This document shows positions 44,121 to 52,757 of a DNA stretch of 64,000 nt, one piece after another; positions within the stretch are counted from its first letter, which is position 1, and each line of letters begins with the position of its first letter. Location of the stretch: positions 558,001 through 622,000 of the forward strand of contig NZ_CP035376.1 in NCBI RefSeq assembly GCF_004118975.1. Direction: 5' to 3'. The translations under genes and the position numbers were made by a program. The DNA comes from Luteimonas sp. YGD11-2 (GTDB lineage: Bacteria > Pseudomonadota > Gammaproteobacteria > Xanthomonadales > Xanthomonadaceae). Under the pieces are notes generated by a model that was not told the origin of the DNA, did no database searches, and worked only from the letters and a program-made list of their open reading frames with translations.

Positions 44121-45575
44121 ATGTCCGCACCCGCCGCGCTGATCGAAACCCTGCTCTCGCCGGTGGTCGCCGGCATCAATCGCGTGCTGTGGGACTACCT
44201 GCTGGTGTACGGCCTGCTGGCGGTGGGGCTGTTCTTCACCGTGCGGCTGCGCCTGCTGCAGCTGCGCCGCTTCGCTCACATGCTGAGCCTGGTGCGCCCC
44301 GGCCGCGGTGGCGATGCCAGCGGCATCTCGCCGTTCCAGGCCCTTGCCACCAGCCTGGCCTCGCGGGTGGGGACCGGCAACCTCGCCGGGGTGGCCATCG
44401 CGCTTTCCCTCGGCGGGCCGGGGGCACTGTTCTGGATGTGGTGCACGGCCGTCGTCGGCATGGCCACCGCGTACGCCGAGAGCAGCCTGGCGCAGCTCTA
44501 CAAGGTGCGCGATGCCGAGGGCCAGTACCGTGGCGGTCCGTCGTACTACATGACCCTCGGGCTCGGCCGCCGCTGGATGGGGGTGGCGTTCGCAGTGGCG
44601 CTGCTGGTGTCCTACGGCGCGGTCTTCAGCAGCGTGCATGCCAACGCGATCGGGCAGTCGATGGGCGAGGCCTTCGGGCTGTCGCCGCTGGTGGTGGCCG
44701 GGGTGCTGGTGGTGCTGACCGCGGCGGTCATCTTCGGCGGCCTGCGCCGGGTGGCGCGGGTGGCGGAATGGGTGGTGCCGTTCATGTCGGTGGCCTATCT
44801 CGGGCTCGCCGGCTGGGTGGTGGTGACCAACCTCGGCGAGGTCCCGGCGGTGCTGGCGCAGGTGCTGCGCAGTGCGTTCGGCCTCGATGCCGCGGCCGGC
44901 GGGGTACTCGGCGCGATCACGGTGGCGATGCTGCAGGGGGTCAAGCGCGGCCTCTATTCCAACGAGGCGGGCATGGGCAGCGCGCCCAACATCGCTGCCG
45001 CGGCCACGCCGGTGCCGCACCACCCCGCAAGCCAGGGCCTGGTGCAGTCGCTGGGCGTGTTCATCGACACCCTGCTGATCTGCAGCGCCACCGGCTTCGT
45101 GATCCTGCTGTCCGGCGTGCTCGGCAGCGAGGGCGACGGGGTGCTGCTGACCCAGCGCGCCGTCGGGGTGTTCTTCGGCGACTTCGGCGTGGTGTTCGTC
45201 GCGGTGGCGCTGTTCTTTTTCGCCTTCACCACGATCATCGGCAACTACTCCTATGCCGAGACCAACCTGCTCTACCTCGGCGGCGGCCGCAGCGGTCTGC
45301 TGGTGCTGCGACTGGTGACCCTGGCGGTGATCAGCTGGGGCGTGTTCTCGCGCGTGCAGGTGGTGTGGGATGCCGCCGACGCCTCGATGGCGGTGATGGC
45401 CTCGATCAACCTGGTGGCGATCGTGCTGCTGTCCGGGGTGGTGGTGAAGCTCACCCGCGACTACGACAGCCAGCTGCGCGCCGGGCGTACGCCCGAATTC
45501 GACGCCGGCCGCTTTCCCGAGTTCGGCGCCGGCGTGGACGCAGCGATCTGGCGGCCACGGCGGCGCCGCGATTGA
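44121..45575 (+). CDS. Sodium:alanine/glycine symporter (AGCS family)
   Basis: A 484-residue inner-membrane transporter with about 11 hydrophobic segments. The AGCS signatures are present: SPFQALATSLASRVGTGNLAG near the N-terminus and KRGLYSNEAGMGSAPN in the middle (sodium and substrate site). The family imports D- or L-alanine or glycine with Na+; specificity is not visible. The start at 44121 is chosen where the protein becomes family-like (MSAPAALIETLL). It is convergent with the antiporter gene, 15 bases apart. Confidence 0.93.
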   Translation: MSAPAALIETLLSPVVAGINRVLWDYLLVYGLLAVGLFFTVRLRLLQLRRFAHMLSLVRPGRGGDASGISPFQALATSLASRVGTGNLAGVAIALSLGGPGALFWMWCTAVVGMATAYAESSLAQLYKVRDAEGQYRGGPSYYMTLGLGRRWMGVAFAVALLVSYGAVFSSVHANAIGQSMGEAFGLSPLVVAGVLVVLTAAVIFGGLRRVARVAEWVVPFMSVAYLGLAGWVVVTNLGEVPAVLAQVLRSAFGLDAAAGGVLGAITVAMLQGVKRGLYSNEAGMGSAPNIAAAATPVPHHPASQGLVQSLGVFIDTLLICSATGFVILLSGVLGSEGDGVLLTQRAVGVFFGDFGVVFVAVALFFFAFTTIIGNYSYAETNLLYLGGGRSGLLVLRLVTLAVISWGVFSRVQVVWDAADASMAVMASINLVAIVLLSGVVVKLTRDYDSQLRAGRTPEFDAGRFPEFGAGVDAAIWRPRRRRD

Positions 45576-45590
45576 GCGCGTGGCGCGCGA

Positions 45591-46673
45591 TCAGCCGCGG
45601 CGGGCACCCTGGGTGAAGATCGCGCGGGTACCGACCACGGCCAGCGTCGCCACCGTCAGCGGCACGACGAACAGCATCATGATCGCGCTGTAGGCGGGCA
45701 GCGCCGCGTGGCCTGCGGAATCGAGCAGCAGGTACGCGGTGTAGGCGACGTAGTAGGCGAGGAACAGCCCGCCCTCCCAGCGATTGATGCAGTGGCCGGT
45801 GAAGAAGATCGGCAGGCAGGCGACGGCCGTGGCCAGCATCACCGGCATGTCGAAGTGCAGCGCGGAGGCGCCCACGCCGATGCCGTCCGGCGCCACCAGC
45901 GCGGTGATCCCCAGCACCCCGAGCAGGTTGAACAGGCAGCTGCCGACCACGTTGCCGACCGCGAGGTCGCGCTGGCCGCGCATCACCGCCAGCACCGAGG
46001 TGGCGATCTCCGGCAGCGACGTGCCGACCGCGACCACGGTCAGCCCGATCACCAGTTCGCTCAGGCCGAACCGGCGCGCGATCACGGTCGCCGCGTCCAC
46101 CAGCCAGCCGGCGCCCACGATCAACAGGAGCAGGCCCGCGGCCACGAACGCCAGGTCGCGGATGCGCGTGCTCATGCCGCGGGCGCGGACGGGCTCCGGC
46201 GCGGTGCCCGCGGCCTGCGGCTCGCGTCGGCCGAGCCGGATCTGCAGGACGATGTAGGCCACGAGCGCGGTCACCAGCAGCACGCCATCGCCGGACCCGA
46301 GCACGCCATCACCGGCCAGCAGCAGCACGCCCACCGAGGCCACCACCATCAGCGGCACGTCCACCCGCACCAGCTGCCGCGCCACCACGAGCGGGGCCAC
46401 CAGCGCCGCCACGCCGATGATCAGCAGCACGTTGGTGATGTTGCTGCCGACCACGTTGCCCAGCGCGATGTCGCCACTGCCGTCGCGCGCCGCGCCGATG
46501 CTGACGGCGAGTTCCGGCGAGCTGGTCCCGAAGGCGACCACGGTCAGGCCGATCACCAGTGGCGAAAGACCGGTGGCAAGTGCGAGCCGGCTCGCCCCGC
46601 GCACCAGCAGTTCGGCGCCCAGGGCCAATGCCACAAGGCCGACGACAAGGAGCAGCAGGGTCATGCGCAGCAT
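45591..46673 (-). CDS. Calcium/sodium antiporter (CaxA/YrbG-type)
   Basis: A 360-residue member of the CaCA superfamily. Two homologous halves each carry an alpha-repeat: GLTVVAFGTSSPELAVS with ALGNVVGSNITNVL in the first, and GLTVVAVGTSLPEIATS with AVGNVVGSCLFNLL in the second. The acidic residues of PEL and PEI bind the cation. A basic cytoplasmic loop separates the halves. The start is uncertain: ATG 46673 or 46664, neither with a clear ribosome binding site. It is divergent from dusA. Confidence 0.9.
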   Translation of the reverse strand: MLRMTLLLLVVGLVALALGAELLVRGASRLALATGLSPLVIGLTVVAFGTSSPELAVSIGAARDGSGDIALGNVVGSNITNVLLIIGVAALVAPLVVARQLVRVDVPLMVVASVGVLLLAGDGVLGSGDGVLLVTALVAYIVLQIRLGRREPQAAGTAPEPVRARGMSTRIRDLAFVAAGLLLLIVGAGWLVDAATVIARRFGLSELVIGLTVVAVGTSLPEIATSVLAVMRGQRDLAVGNVVGSCLFNLLGVLGITALVAPDGIGVGASALHFDMPVMLATAVACLPIFFTGHCINRWEGGLFLAYYVAYTAYLLLDSAGHAALPAYSAIMMLFVVPLTVATLAVVGTRAIFTQGARRG

Positions 46674-46795
46674 CCGCAACAGGGCCACGCTGCATAGCAT
46701 GCCGACACTGCACACAGCGTCCACGGCGACGCCGCTGCGATTCGACCCGCGCGTCGAGAACGGTGAAAATGCAACGCCGCTGCACCTGCACACCG

Positions 46796-47833
46796 ATGCC
46801 CAGCCCCGTCCCGCCCGCGCCCGGCCCGTCACACGATGCGGCCAACCTGCGCCTGTCCGTCGCCCCGATGATGGACTGGACGGATACCCATTGCCGCGTG
46901 TTCCACCGCCTGCTGGCGCCCGGGGCGTTGCTATACACCGAGATGGTGCATGCCAACGCGGTGATCCTCGGCGACCGCTCGCGGCTGCTGGCGATGGATC
47001 CGGTCGAGCATCCGGTCGCGCTGCAGCTGGGCGGCAGCGATCCCGCGCTGCTTGCACAGGCGGCGGCGATCGTCGCCGGGCATGGCTTCGACGAGGTCAA
47101 CCTCAACTGCGGCTGCCCGTCCGACCGCGTGCAGGCGGGGCGCTTCGGCGCCTGCCTGATGCGCGAGCCCGTGCTGGTGGCCGAGTGCGTCGCGGCGATG
47201 CGCGAGGCGGTGGCCGCGTCGGGCCATGCGATCCCGGTCACGGTGAAGTGCCGCCTGGGTGTCGATGACGACAGCGAGTACGAACGCTTCCGTGCATTCG
47301 TCGATACGGTGGCCGCGGCCGGCGCCGACCAGGTGATCGTGCATGCGCGCAATGCGTGGCTCAAAGGCCTGAGCCCGAAGGAAAACCGCGAGGTGCCGCC
47401 GCTGCGCCATGACTGGGCATACCGGCTCAAGCAGGAGCGCGCCGATCTCACCGTGCTCCTCAACGGTGGCATCGCCGATGAAGCTTCCGCACTCGCACAT
47501 CTCGAGCACGTGGACGGCGTGATGCTCGGCCGCGCCGCCTACCACGACCCGTATCTGCTGCATCGGCTCGACTGCGCGCTGTCGGGACGCGCTCCGCGCT
47601 CGCGCGCGGCACTGCTTGTGGCGATGCGCCCGTACGTCGAAGCGCAGCTCGCCGCCGGCGTTGCGCTCAAGCACATCGTCCGCCACGTGCTCGGCCTGTT
47701 CCATGGACAGCCCGGGGGGCGGCAGTTCCGCCAGGTGTTGAGCGAGGGTGCGCACCGCCCCGGCGCCGACTGGGCACTGGTCGAACGCGCGCTCGCCGCG
47801 ACGGGTTGGCAGGCCGGCGCCGAAGCTGCCTGA
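46796..47833 (+). CDS. dusA: tRNA-dihydrouridine(20/20a) synthase DusA
   Basis: FMN enzyme reducing U20 and U20a of tRNA. The 345-residue protein has SVAPMMDWTDTHCR at the N-terminus, the cysteine-containing segments NLNCGCPSDRVQ and FGACLM, TVKCRLGVDD, the DusA-type HARNAWLKGLSPKENR, and NGGI for FMN phosphate. The length and the helical C-terminal tRNA-binding part (RHVLGLFHGQPGGRQFRQVL) are typical. An Ala/Pro-rich N-terminal tip of about 20 residues makes the exact start uncertain. Confidence 0.94.
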   Translation: MPSPVPPAPGPSHDAANLRLSVAPMMDWTDTHCRVFHRLLAPGALLYTEMVHANAVILGDRSRLLAMDPVEHPVALQLGGSDPALLAQAAAIVAGHGFDEVNLNCGCPSDRVQAGRFGACLMREPVLVAECVAAMREAVAASGHAIPVTVKCRLGVDDDSEYERFRAFVDTVAAAGADQVIVHARNAWLKGLSPKENREVPPLRHDWAYRLKQERADLTVLLNGGIADEASALAHLEHVDGVMLGRAAYHDPYLLHRLDCALSGRAPRSRAALLVAMRPYVEAQLAAGVALKHIVRHVLGLFHGQPGGRQFRQVLSEGAHRPGADWALVERALAATGWQAGAEAA

Positions 47834-47900
47834 ACGCATAATCCGGCGTGCCGACGTGGCCACGCGGGTTCTGTCACACGCGCCTGAACATCGTCAGGGT

Positions 47901-47930
47901 GTTGACGAAAAAGTTAAGGACGGATTCACT
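47901..47930 (+). promoter_or_regulatory. Possible promoter of the PepSY-phoP-phoQ unit
   Basis: TTGACG, a 17-base spacer and TTCACT lie in an AT-rich patch of an otherwise GC-rich region. GTTGA and GTTAA half-sites, 12 bases apart, overlap the -35. They resemble a PhoP box, whose usual period is 11, so autoregulation is only suggested. Confidence 0.25.
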
Positions 47931-48001
47931 GCATGGCTTCGAGACTGGCTCCGTGCGCTGCACTGCGCGGTGCCGTTCCTTCGCTTCCCGGATGCTCGAT
48001 C

Positions 48002-48346
48002 ATGCCTGTCCCGCTTCGTCTCGCGTTGCCCTGCCTGATCGCCGTTGCGATGGCAGCTGCCGGGGGCGCGCAGGCGCAGTCGACTTCGCAGGGCAGGAGT
48101 GACCAGGGCAGGGGTGCACAGCAGGGGCAGTGGCCGCGCTCGCAGGATGCGATGGGCGATTCCATCCGCCGCGTGCGCAGCGAGGCCCGCGGCCAGGTGC
48201 TGAGTGCCGAGCGCATGCACATGGACGGGCGCGAGATCAACCGCATCAAGGTGATGGACGATCGGGGTCGGGTCCGGGTGTACGAGGACGATCCGCAGCA
48301 GCGTGGAACGGCGGCACGACCGCGTACACGCAGCCGCGACGATTGA
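48002..48346 (+). CDS. Secreted PepSY-like protein upstream of phoP
   Basis: A 114-residue protein with a Sec signal peptide (LRLALPCLIAVAMAAAGGAQAQ) followed by a Gln/Gly/Ser-rich stretch. It ends in one PepSY-like repeat (SAERMHMDGREINRIKVMDD) and a basic tail. PepSY proteins are periplasmic and often modulate sensors or proteases. It precedes phoP by 60 bases on the same strand, so a link to PhoQ sensing is plausible but inferred. Confidence 0.8.
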   Translation: MPVPLRLALPCLIAVAMAAAGGAQAQSTSQGRSDQGRGAQQGQWPRSQDAMGDSIRRVRSEARGQVLSAERMHMDGREINRIKVMDDRGRVRVYEDDPQQRGTAARPRTRSRDD

Positions 48347-48406
48347 GTTCAGATACTTGAACGCATAGGGTCTCCCTCCCGACCCTCCTGACACGGAGTT
48401 CGACCG

Positions 48407-49093
48407 ATGCGTATCCTCCTCGTCGAAGACGAAGCACCCCTGCGCGAAACCCTCGCTGCCCGCCTCAAGCGCGAAGGCTATGCCGTCGATGCCGCCCAGG
48501 ACGGCGAGGAAGGCCTGTACATGGGCCGCGAGGTGCCCTTCGACGTCGGCATCATCGACCTCGGGCTGCCGAAGATGTCGGGCATGGAGCTGATCAAGGC
48601 GCTGCGCGACGAGGGCAAGCAGTTCCCGGTGCTGATCCTGACCGCGCGTTCCAGCTGGCAGGACAAGGTCGACGGCCTCAAGCAGGGCGCCGACGACTAC
48701 CTGGTCAAGCCCTTCCACGTCGAGGAACTGCTGGCGCGCATCAACGCGCTGGTGCGCCGCGCCGCCGGCTGGAGCAAGCCGACGCTGGAATGCGGCCCGG
48801 TCACGCTGGACCTCGCCGCGCAGACCGTCAGCGTGCATGGCCAGAACGTCGACCTCACCAGCTACGAGTACAAGGTGCTCGAGTACCTGATGATGCATGC
48901 CGGCGAACTGGTCTCGAAGGCCGACCTCACCGAGCACATCTACCAGCAGGACTTCGACCGCGACTCCAACGTGCTGGAGGTCTTCATTGGCCGCCTGCGC
49001 AAGAAGCTGGACCCGGACGGCACCCTCAAGCCGATCGAGACGGTGCGTGGTCGTGGTTACCGGTTTGCGATTCCGCGCAGCAACGAAGGCTGA
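48407..49093 (+). CDS. phoP: OmpR-family response regulator, PhoP-type
   Basis: A 228-residue DNA-binding regulator. The receiver has the acidic pocket E7/D8, phosphoacceptor D51 (IIDLGLPKMSG) and the switch lysine in VKPFHVEE. The winged helix ends in VLEVFIGRLRKKLDPDG and ETVRGRGYRF. With its PhoQ-like partner it should respond to divalent cations, low pH or cationic peptides, as PhoP does in Xanthomonas and enterics. CGGAG lies upstream of the ATG. phoQ follows after 70 bases. Confidence 0.9.
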   Translation: MRILLVEDEAPLRETLAARLKREGYAVDAAQDGEEGLYMGREVPFDVGIIDLGLPKMSGMELIKALRDEGKQFPVLILTARSSWQDKVDGLKQGADDYLVKPFHVEELLARINALVRRAAGWSKPTLECGPVTLDLAAQTVSVHGQNVDLTSYEYKVLEYLMMHAGELVSKADLTEHIYQQDFDRDSNVLEVFIGRLRKKLDPDGTLKPIETVRGRGYRFAIPRSNEG

Positions 49094-49163
49094 TCGCGTA
49101 CCGGGCGCGTCCTGGTGCGTGGGCCGTGCCGCGCGCGCGCCGCGTGGCATCCTGCACTGATCC

Positions 49164-50591
49164 ATGAGTCCTGTTACCCGCCCCCGGCGCGCACTGGCGT
49201 GGCGGCCACGCTCGCTGCAGTCGCGGCAGATGCTGGCCGCGAGCCTTGGCCTGATCGCGTTCCTGGCGCTGGCCGGCTACGCGCTCGACAGCGCCTTCGT
49301 CGACGTCGCAAGCCAGGGCCAGCGCGACCGCCTGCGTGGCTTCGCACTCACCTATGCCGGTGACGTCGAATTCGCGCGCGACAACAGCATCATCCCGCCC
49401 GACGCACCGCCCGACGAGCGTTTCGAACGCCCCGGCAGCGGCACCTACGCGGCGATCGTGCTGGACGGCAGCGTGTGGATGTCCGGCTCCGCGCATGGCC
49501 CGCGGCTGCCCGACCTCGAGCTGCTGGAGCCGGGGCAGGAGAAGATCGACGGCCCGCTGCCGATCAGCGACAGCGCCGACCAGCCCGGCGAGGTGATCCG
49601 CTACGGCCGCGGCTTCGCGCTGGTGCGCGAAAGCGGCGGCGTCGAAACCGAGCTGCCCTACACCGTGTACATCCTCGAGGATGCCGGCACGCTGCCACGC
49701 CAGGTGCAGGTGTTCCGGCAGGCGCTGTGGCGCTATCTCGGCGTCGCCGGCATCGTGCTGCTGATGCTGCAGGCGCTGGTGCTGCGCTGGAGCCTGCGCC
49801 CGCTGCGCAAGGTCATCAGCGAACTCAAGCGGGTACAGCGCGGCCAGGCCAACCGCATGGGCGAACTGCACCCGCGCGAGCTCGAGCCGCTGACCGACAG
49901 CATCAACGCGCTGATCGAGAGCGAACGGCAGAACCTCGAGCACCAGCGCAACACGATGTCCGACCTTGCGCACAGCCTGAAGACCCCGCTGGCGGTGCTG
50001 CGCACGCGGCTGGAAGCCGGCGCCAGCGACGAGGAACTGCGCGACGAGCTGCAGATCCAGCTGCGGCGGATGAACGACCTGGTCGGCTACCAGCTCGGCC
50101 GCGCGGCATCCAGTGGCCACAAGCTGTTCGCGGCGCCGGTGGAGATCGAGCCCTACGCCGAGGAGATCGTGCGCGGGCTCGAGAAGATCTACGCCGCGCA
50201 GGGGGTGATCTGCGAGTTCGACATCGATCCGGTGGCGCGCTTCCACGGCGAGCCGGGCGACCTGCAGGAACTGCTCGGCAACCTGCTGGAGAACGCCTTC
50301 AAGTGGGCAAAGGGCCGGGTGCTGCTGACGGTGAAGTCGGGTGAGCCGCAGCCCGACCGCCGCCCGGGCATGACCCTGGCGGTGGACGATGACGGCGCCG
50401 GTATCGCGCCCGACCGCATCGCCCATGTGCTGCAGCGTGGCGTGCGCGGCGACGAGCGTGTGCAGGGCCACGGCATCGGCCTGGCGATCGTGCAGGACAT
50501 CGTCGGCAGCTATCGCGGCGAACTGCGCGTCGGCCCGTCGCCGGAACTGGGCGGCACGCGCTTTGAGGTGGTGTTCCCGCCGGGCCTGTAG
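49164..50591 (+). CDS. phoQ: Sensor histidine kinase, PhoQ-type
   Basis: A 475-residue inner-membrane kinase. TM1 (MLAASLGLIAFLALAGYAL) and TM2 (LGVAGIVLLMLQALVL) bracket a periplasmic domain of about 150 residues rich in acidic groups, as expected for cation sensing. A HAMP-like segment, an H box of the PhoQ form (MSDLAHSLKTPLAVL), an N box (LLGNLLENAFKWA) and G boxes (DDDGAGI, GHGIGLAIV) follow. It shares a strand with phoP and is convergent with mtfA, 6 bases apart. Confidence 0.9.
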   Translation: MSPVTRPRRALAWRPRSLQSRQMLAASLGLIAFLALAGYALDSAFVDVASQGQRDRLRGFALTYAGDVEFARDNSIIPPDAPPDERFERPGSGTYAAIVLDGSVWMSGSAHGPRLPDLELLEPGQEKIDGPLPISDSADQPGEVIRYGRGFALVRESGGVETELPYTVYILEDAGTLPRQVQVFRQALWRYLGVAGIVLLMLQALVLRWSLRPLRKVISELKRVQRGQANRMGELHPRELEPLTDSINALIESERQNLEHQRNTMSDLAHSLKTPLAVLRTRLEAGASDEELRDELQIQLRRMNDLVGYQLGRAASSGHKLFAAPVEIEPYAEEIVRGLEKIYAAQGVICEFDIDPVARFHGEPGDLQELLGNLLENAFKWAKGRVLLTVKSGEPQPDRRPGMTLAVDDDGAGIAPDRIAHVLQRGVRGDERVQGHGIGLAIVQDIVGSYRGELRVGPSPELGGTRFEVVFPPGL

Positions 50592-50597
50592 GCGGGC

Positions 50598-51347
50598 TCA
50601 GTCGAGCGGGGAAGGGCCGTAGAAGCGCTGCAGGTGCGCGGCCACCGTCGGCAGCTCCGCGCGCAGCAGCGCGGGTGCGCTGAAGTGGTATTCGCTGCAT
50701 ACCGCGAAGAACTCTTCCGGCGCCTCGGCGGCATAGGGGTCGATCCCGCTCTCGCCGCCACCATCGAGATGGGCGACGAAACCGTCGAAGGCCTGCTGGA
50801 AATCGCGCGCCCAGTCGCGCTGCCAGTCACGCGGCAGTGCCGGCGTGCCGTCGAGCACGCCATCGAGCGCGTCGAGCTTGTGGGCCATCTCGTGCACCGC
50901 CACGCAGAAGCCCGCATCGGGAGTGTCGAGGTCGGATTCCACGTCCGCCCACGACAGGATCAGCGGGCCGGCTTCCCAGGCCTCGCCGATCAGCTCGTCC
51001 TCCCATTCGTGCAGCACGCCCGCGGCATCGACATGGGTGCGGTTCACCCGGAACGCATCCGGGTAGACGATCAGCTGCGACCAGCCGTGCAGGCCTTCGC
51101 CGCCGAACTCCAGCAGCGGCAGGCAGCACAGCGCGGCAAGCAGCGTGCGCTGCCCGTCGTCCAGGGCCAGACCGGCCACCGGCGTGATCGTCTTGCGATG
51201 CAGGAATTCGCCGGTAAGTTCGCGCAGGCGCTGGTCGCGTTCCGGGTCAAGCCGGGCGACCAGGGTGGCGCGGCTGCGCACGGTGTTCCACACCGCCGCG
51301 GGTGGCCCTTCCGGACGCGGCCGCAGCCGCTGCAGCCAGCGTGTCAT
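50598..51347 (-). CDS. mtfA: Zinc-dependent peptidase MtfA (M90 family)
   Basis: Cytosolic metallopeptidase; in E. coli MtfA binds the Mlc repressor and so affects glucose uptake. The 249-residue protein has the HEMAHKLD zinc site and the downstream glutamate of EEFFAVCSEYHF. N-terminal TLVARLDPERDQRLRELTGEFLHRK and WSQLIVYPDAFRV are typical. The length is slightly below E. coli MtfA (265). Confidence 0.93.
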   Translation of the reverse strand: MTRWLQRLRPRPEGPPAAVWNTVRSRATLVARLDPERDQRLRELTGEFLHRKTITPVAGLALDDGQRTLLAALCCLPLLEFGGEGLHGWSQLIVYPDAFRVNRTHVDAAGVLHEWEDELIGEAWEAGPLILSWADVESDLDTPDAGFCVAVHEMAHKLDALDGVLDGTPALPRDWQRDWARDFQQAFDGFVAHLDGGGESGIDPYAAEAPEEFFAVCSEYHFSAPALLRAELPTVAAHLQRFYGPSPLD

Positions 51348-51392
51348 CGGGGTTGCAGCAATGTCAGCGGTGCAGTGCCGACAGCGTTCCGG

Positions 51393-51653
51393 TCAGCGGA
51401 ACATGCCCGGAAGGAAGCTGTGCCAGCGCGGCATGCGCGCGCCACCTTCGGAACCACCGCGGGCCCCGGCACCGCCGCGGTCGGCGGCGTCGGCCGCGCC
51501 TGCGGGCAGGCGCTCGGCGGCGGGGCGCGGGTTGGTGGGATCGTCCTCGGCCACCGGGCAGCCGTCGCGGCCGGGAGCCTGGCGTCCTTCGGCGGCCAGC
51601 AGCGGGAAGCTGGCGGAGGCGATCAGCAGCATCAGTGCGATTCGCAGGAGCAT
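51393..51653 (-). CDS. Small secreted protein of unknown function
   Basis: An 86-residue protein with a signal peptide (MLLRIALMLLIASASFPLLAA), one cysteine in RDGCPVAEDD, a Gly/Ala/Arg-rich disordered centre and a C-terminal motif MPRWHSFLPGMFR. I do not recognise the family by name, but the ends look conserved and the middle does not. No clear ribosome binding site is seen. It lies between mtfA and the divergent birA. Confidence 0.65.
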   Translation of the reverse strand: MLLRIALMLLIASASFPLLAAEGRQAPGRDGCPVAEDDPTNPRPAAERLPAGAADAADRGGAGARGGSEGGARMPRWHSFLPGMFR

Positions 51654-51770
51654 GGGGCGGCCGTTGCGGGGCAGGGTCGACCCCGGACTATACCGCGGTT
51701 GCGCCGCGTGTGCAGGCTGGGCATCCTGCCCGGCCACCGTGGCGCCGCCGCGGCCTGCGACGGAGCCGGA

Positions 51771-52757
51771 TTGAGCCTGGAGCGCGCACTTCTGCAACGC
51801 CTCGCCGCAGGACCCGTGTCCGGCGACGTGCTGGCGCGCGAGTACGGCCTGAGCCGCGCGGCGGTGTGGAAACGCATCGAGGCACTGCGTGCCGCGGGCC
51901 TGCGCATCGACGCCCGGGCCGGCCGCGGCTACGCGCTCGCCGCGCCGCTCGACCTGCTGGATGCCGACGCCATCCGTGCCGGCCTGACCGCGCCGGCCAG
52001 CGCGCTGCTGGCGACGCTCGAGGTCGCGTGGACGCTGGATTCCACCAACAGCGAACTGCTGCGCCAGCCGCTGCCGGCGCGCGGCGCCGCGGTGCTGCTT
52101 GCCGAGCGCCAGACCGGCGGCCGCGGCCGGCGCGGGCGCGAATGGGCATCGCCACTGGCGGCCAACCTCTACCTGTCGGTTGCACTGGGTTTTGACGGCG
52201 GGCTCGCGCGGCTGGGCGGGCTGAGCCTGGTGGCCGGTGTCTGCGTGGCGGAGGCGGTCGCGGAACTGGGCGTACCGGCACGGCTGAAATGGCCGAACGA
52301 CCTCGTCGTCGAACGCGGCGCCGGCCTGCAGAAACTGGGCGGCCTGCTGATCGAGGGCGGTGGCGAGCATGCGGGCCCGGTGCGCGCGGTGATCGGCATC
52401 GGCGTCAATGTCGCGATGCCCGATGACGCCGGCGCCGCCATCGACCAGCCATGGGCCGACCTGCGCCGGCTGGGCGTGGCCGCGCCGCTGCGCAACGCGC
52501 TTGCCGCCGGCGTGATCTCGCGGCTGCTGCCTGCGCTGGATGCCTTCGGCCGCGAGGGCCTGGCGCCGTTCCTCCCGCGCTACCGCACGTTCGATGCGCT
52601 GCGCGACATGCCGGTCGAGATCCATGACGGCGCGCGCATCACCCGCGGCACCGCGCTGGGTATCGCCGCCGATGGCGCATTGCGCGTGCACACCGCCGCC
52701 GGTGAGCGCGAGTTGCACGCCGGTGAAGTCAGCCTGCGCAGGCGCGCCCATGGCTGA
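51771..52757 (+). CDS. birA: Biotin-[acetyl-CoA-carboxylase] ligase/repressor BirA
   Basis: BirA attaches biotin to the biotin carboxyl carrier protein and represses biotin genes. The 328-residue protein has an N-terminal winged helix (GDVLAREYGLSRAAVWKRIE), the biotinyl-AMP loop GRGRRGREW, the KWPNDLVV and IGIGVNV motifs and a C-terminal SH3-like domain. The best start is a TTG at 51771 with CGGAG 5 bases upstream; no suitable ATG exists. Its end overlaps coaX by 8 bases. The N-terminal domain suggests that it is a repressor as well as a ligase. Confidence 0.92.
   Translation: MSLERALLQRLAAGPVSGDVLAREYGLSRAAVWKRIEALRAAGLRIDARAGRGYALAAPLDLLDADAIRAGLTAPASALLATLEVAWTLDSTNSELLRQPLPARGAAVLLAERQTGGRGRRGREWASPLAANLYLSVALGFDGGLARLGGLSLVAGVCVAEAVAELGVPARLKWPNDLVVERGAGLQKLGGLLIEGGGEHAGPVRAVIGIGVNVAMPDDAGAAIDQPWADLRRLGVAAPLRNALAAGVISRLLPALDAFGREGLAPFLPRYRTFDALRDMPVEIHDGARITRGTALGIAADGALRVHTAAGERELHAGEVSLRRRAHG

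Noticed and set aside
43971..45023. Upstream continuation of the purD reading frame
   Set aside because: PurD begins clearly at MKVLVIGSGGREHA with GGGAG before it; the rest is antisense to the symporter gene.
47900..47918. PhoP box before the PepSY gene
   Set aside because: Half-sites GTTGA and GTTAA are 12 rather than 11 bases apart and each has a mismatch; kept only as a weak note.
50634..51770. Upstream continuation of the birA reading frame
   Set aside because: It is antisense to mtfA and the small secreted gene and has no relation to BirA.
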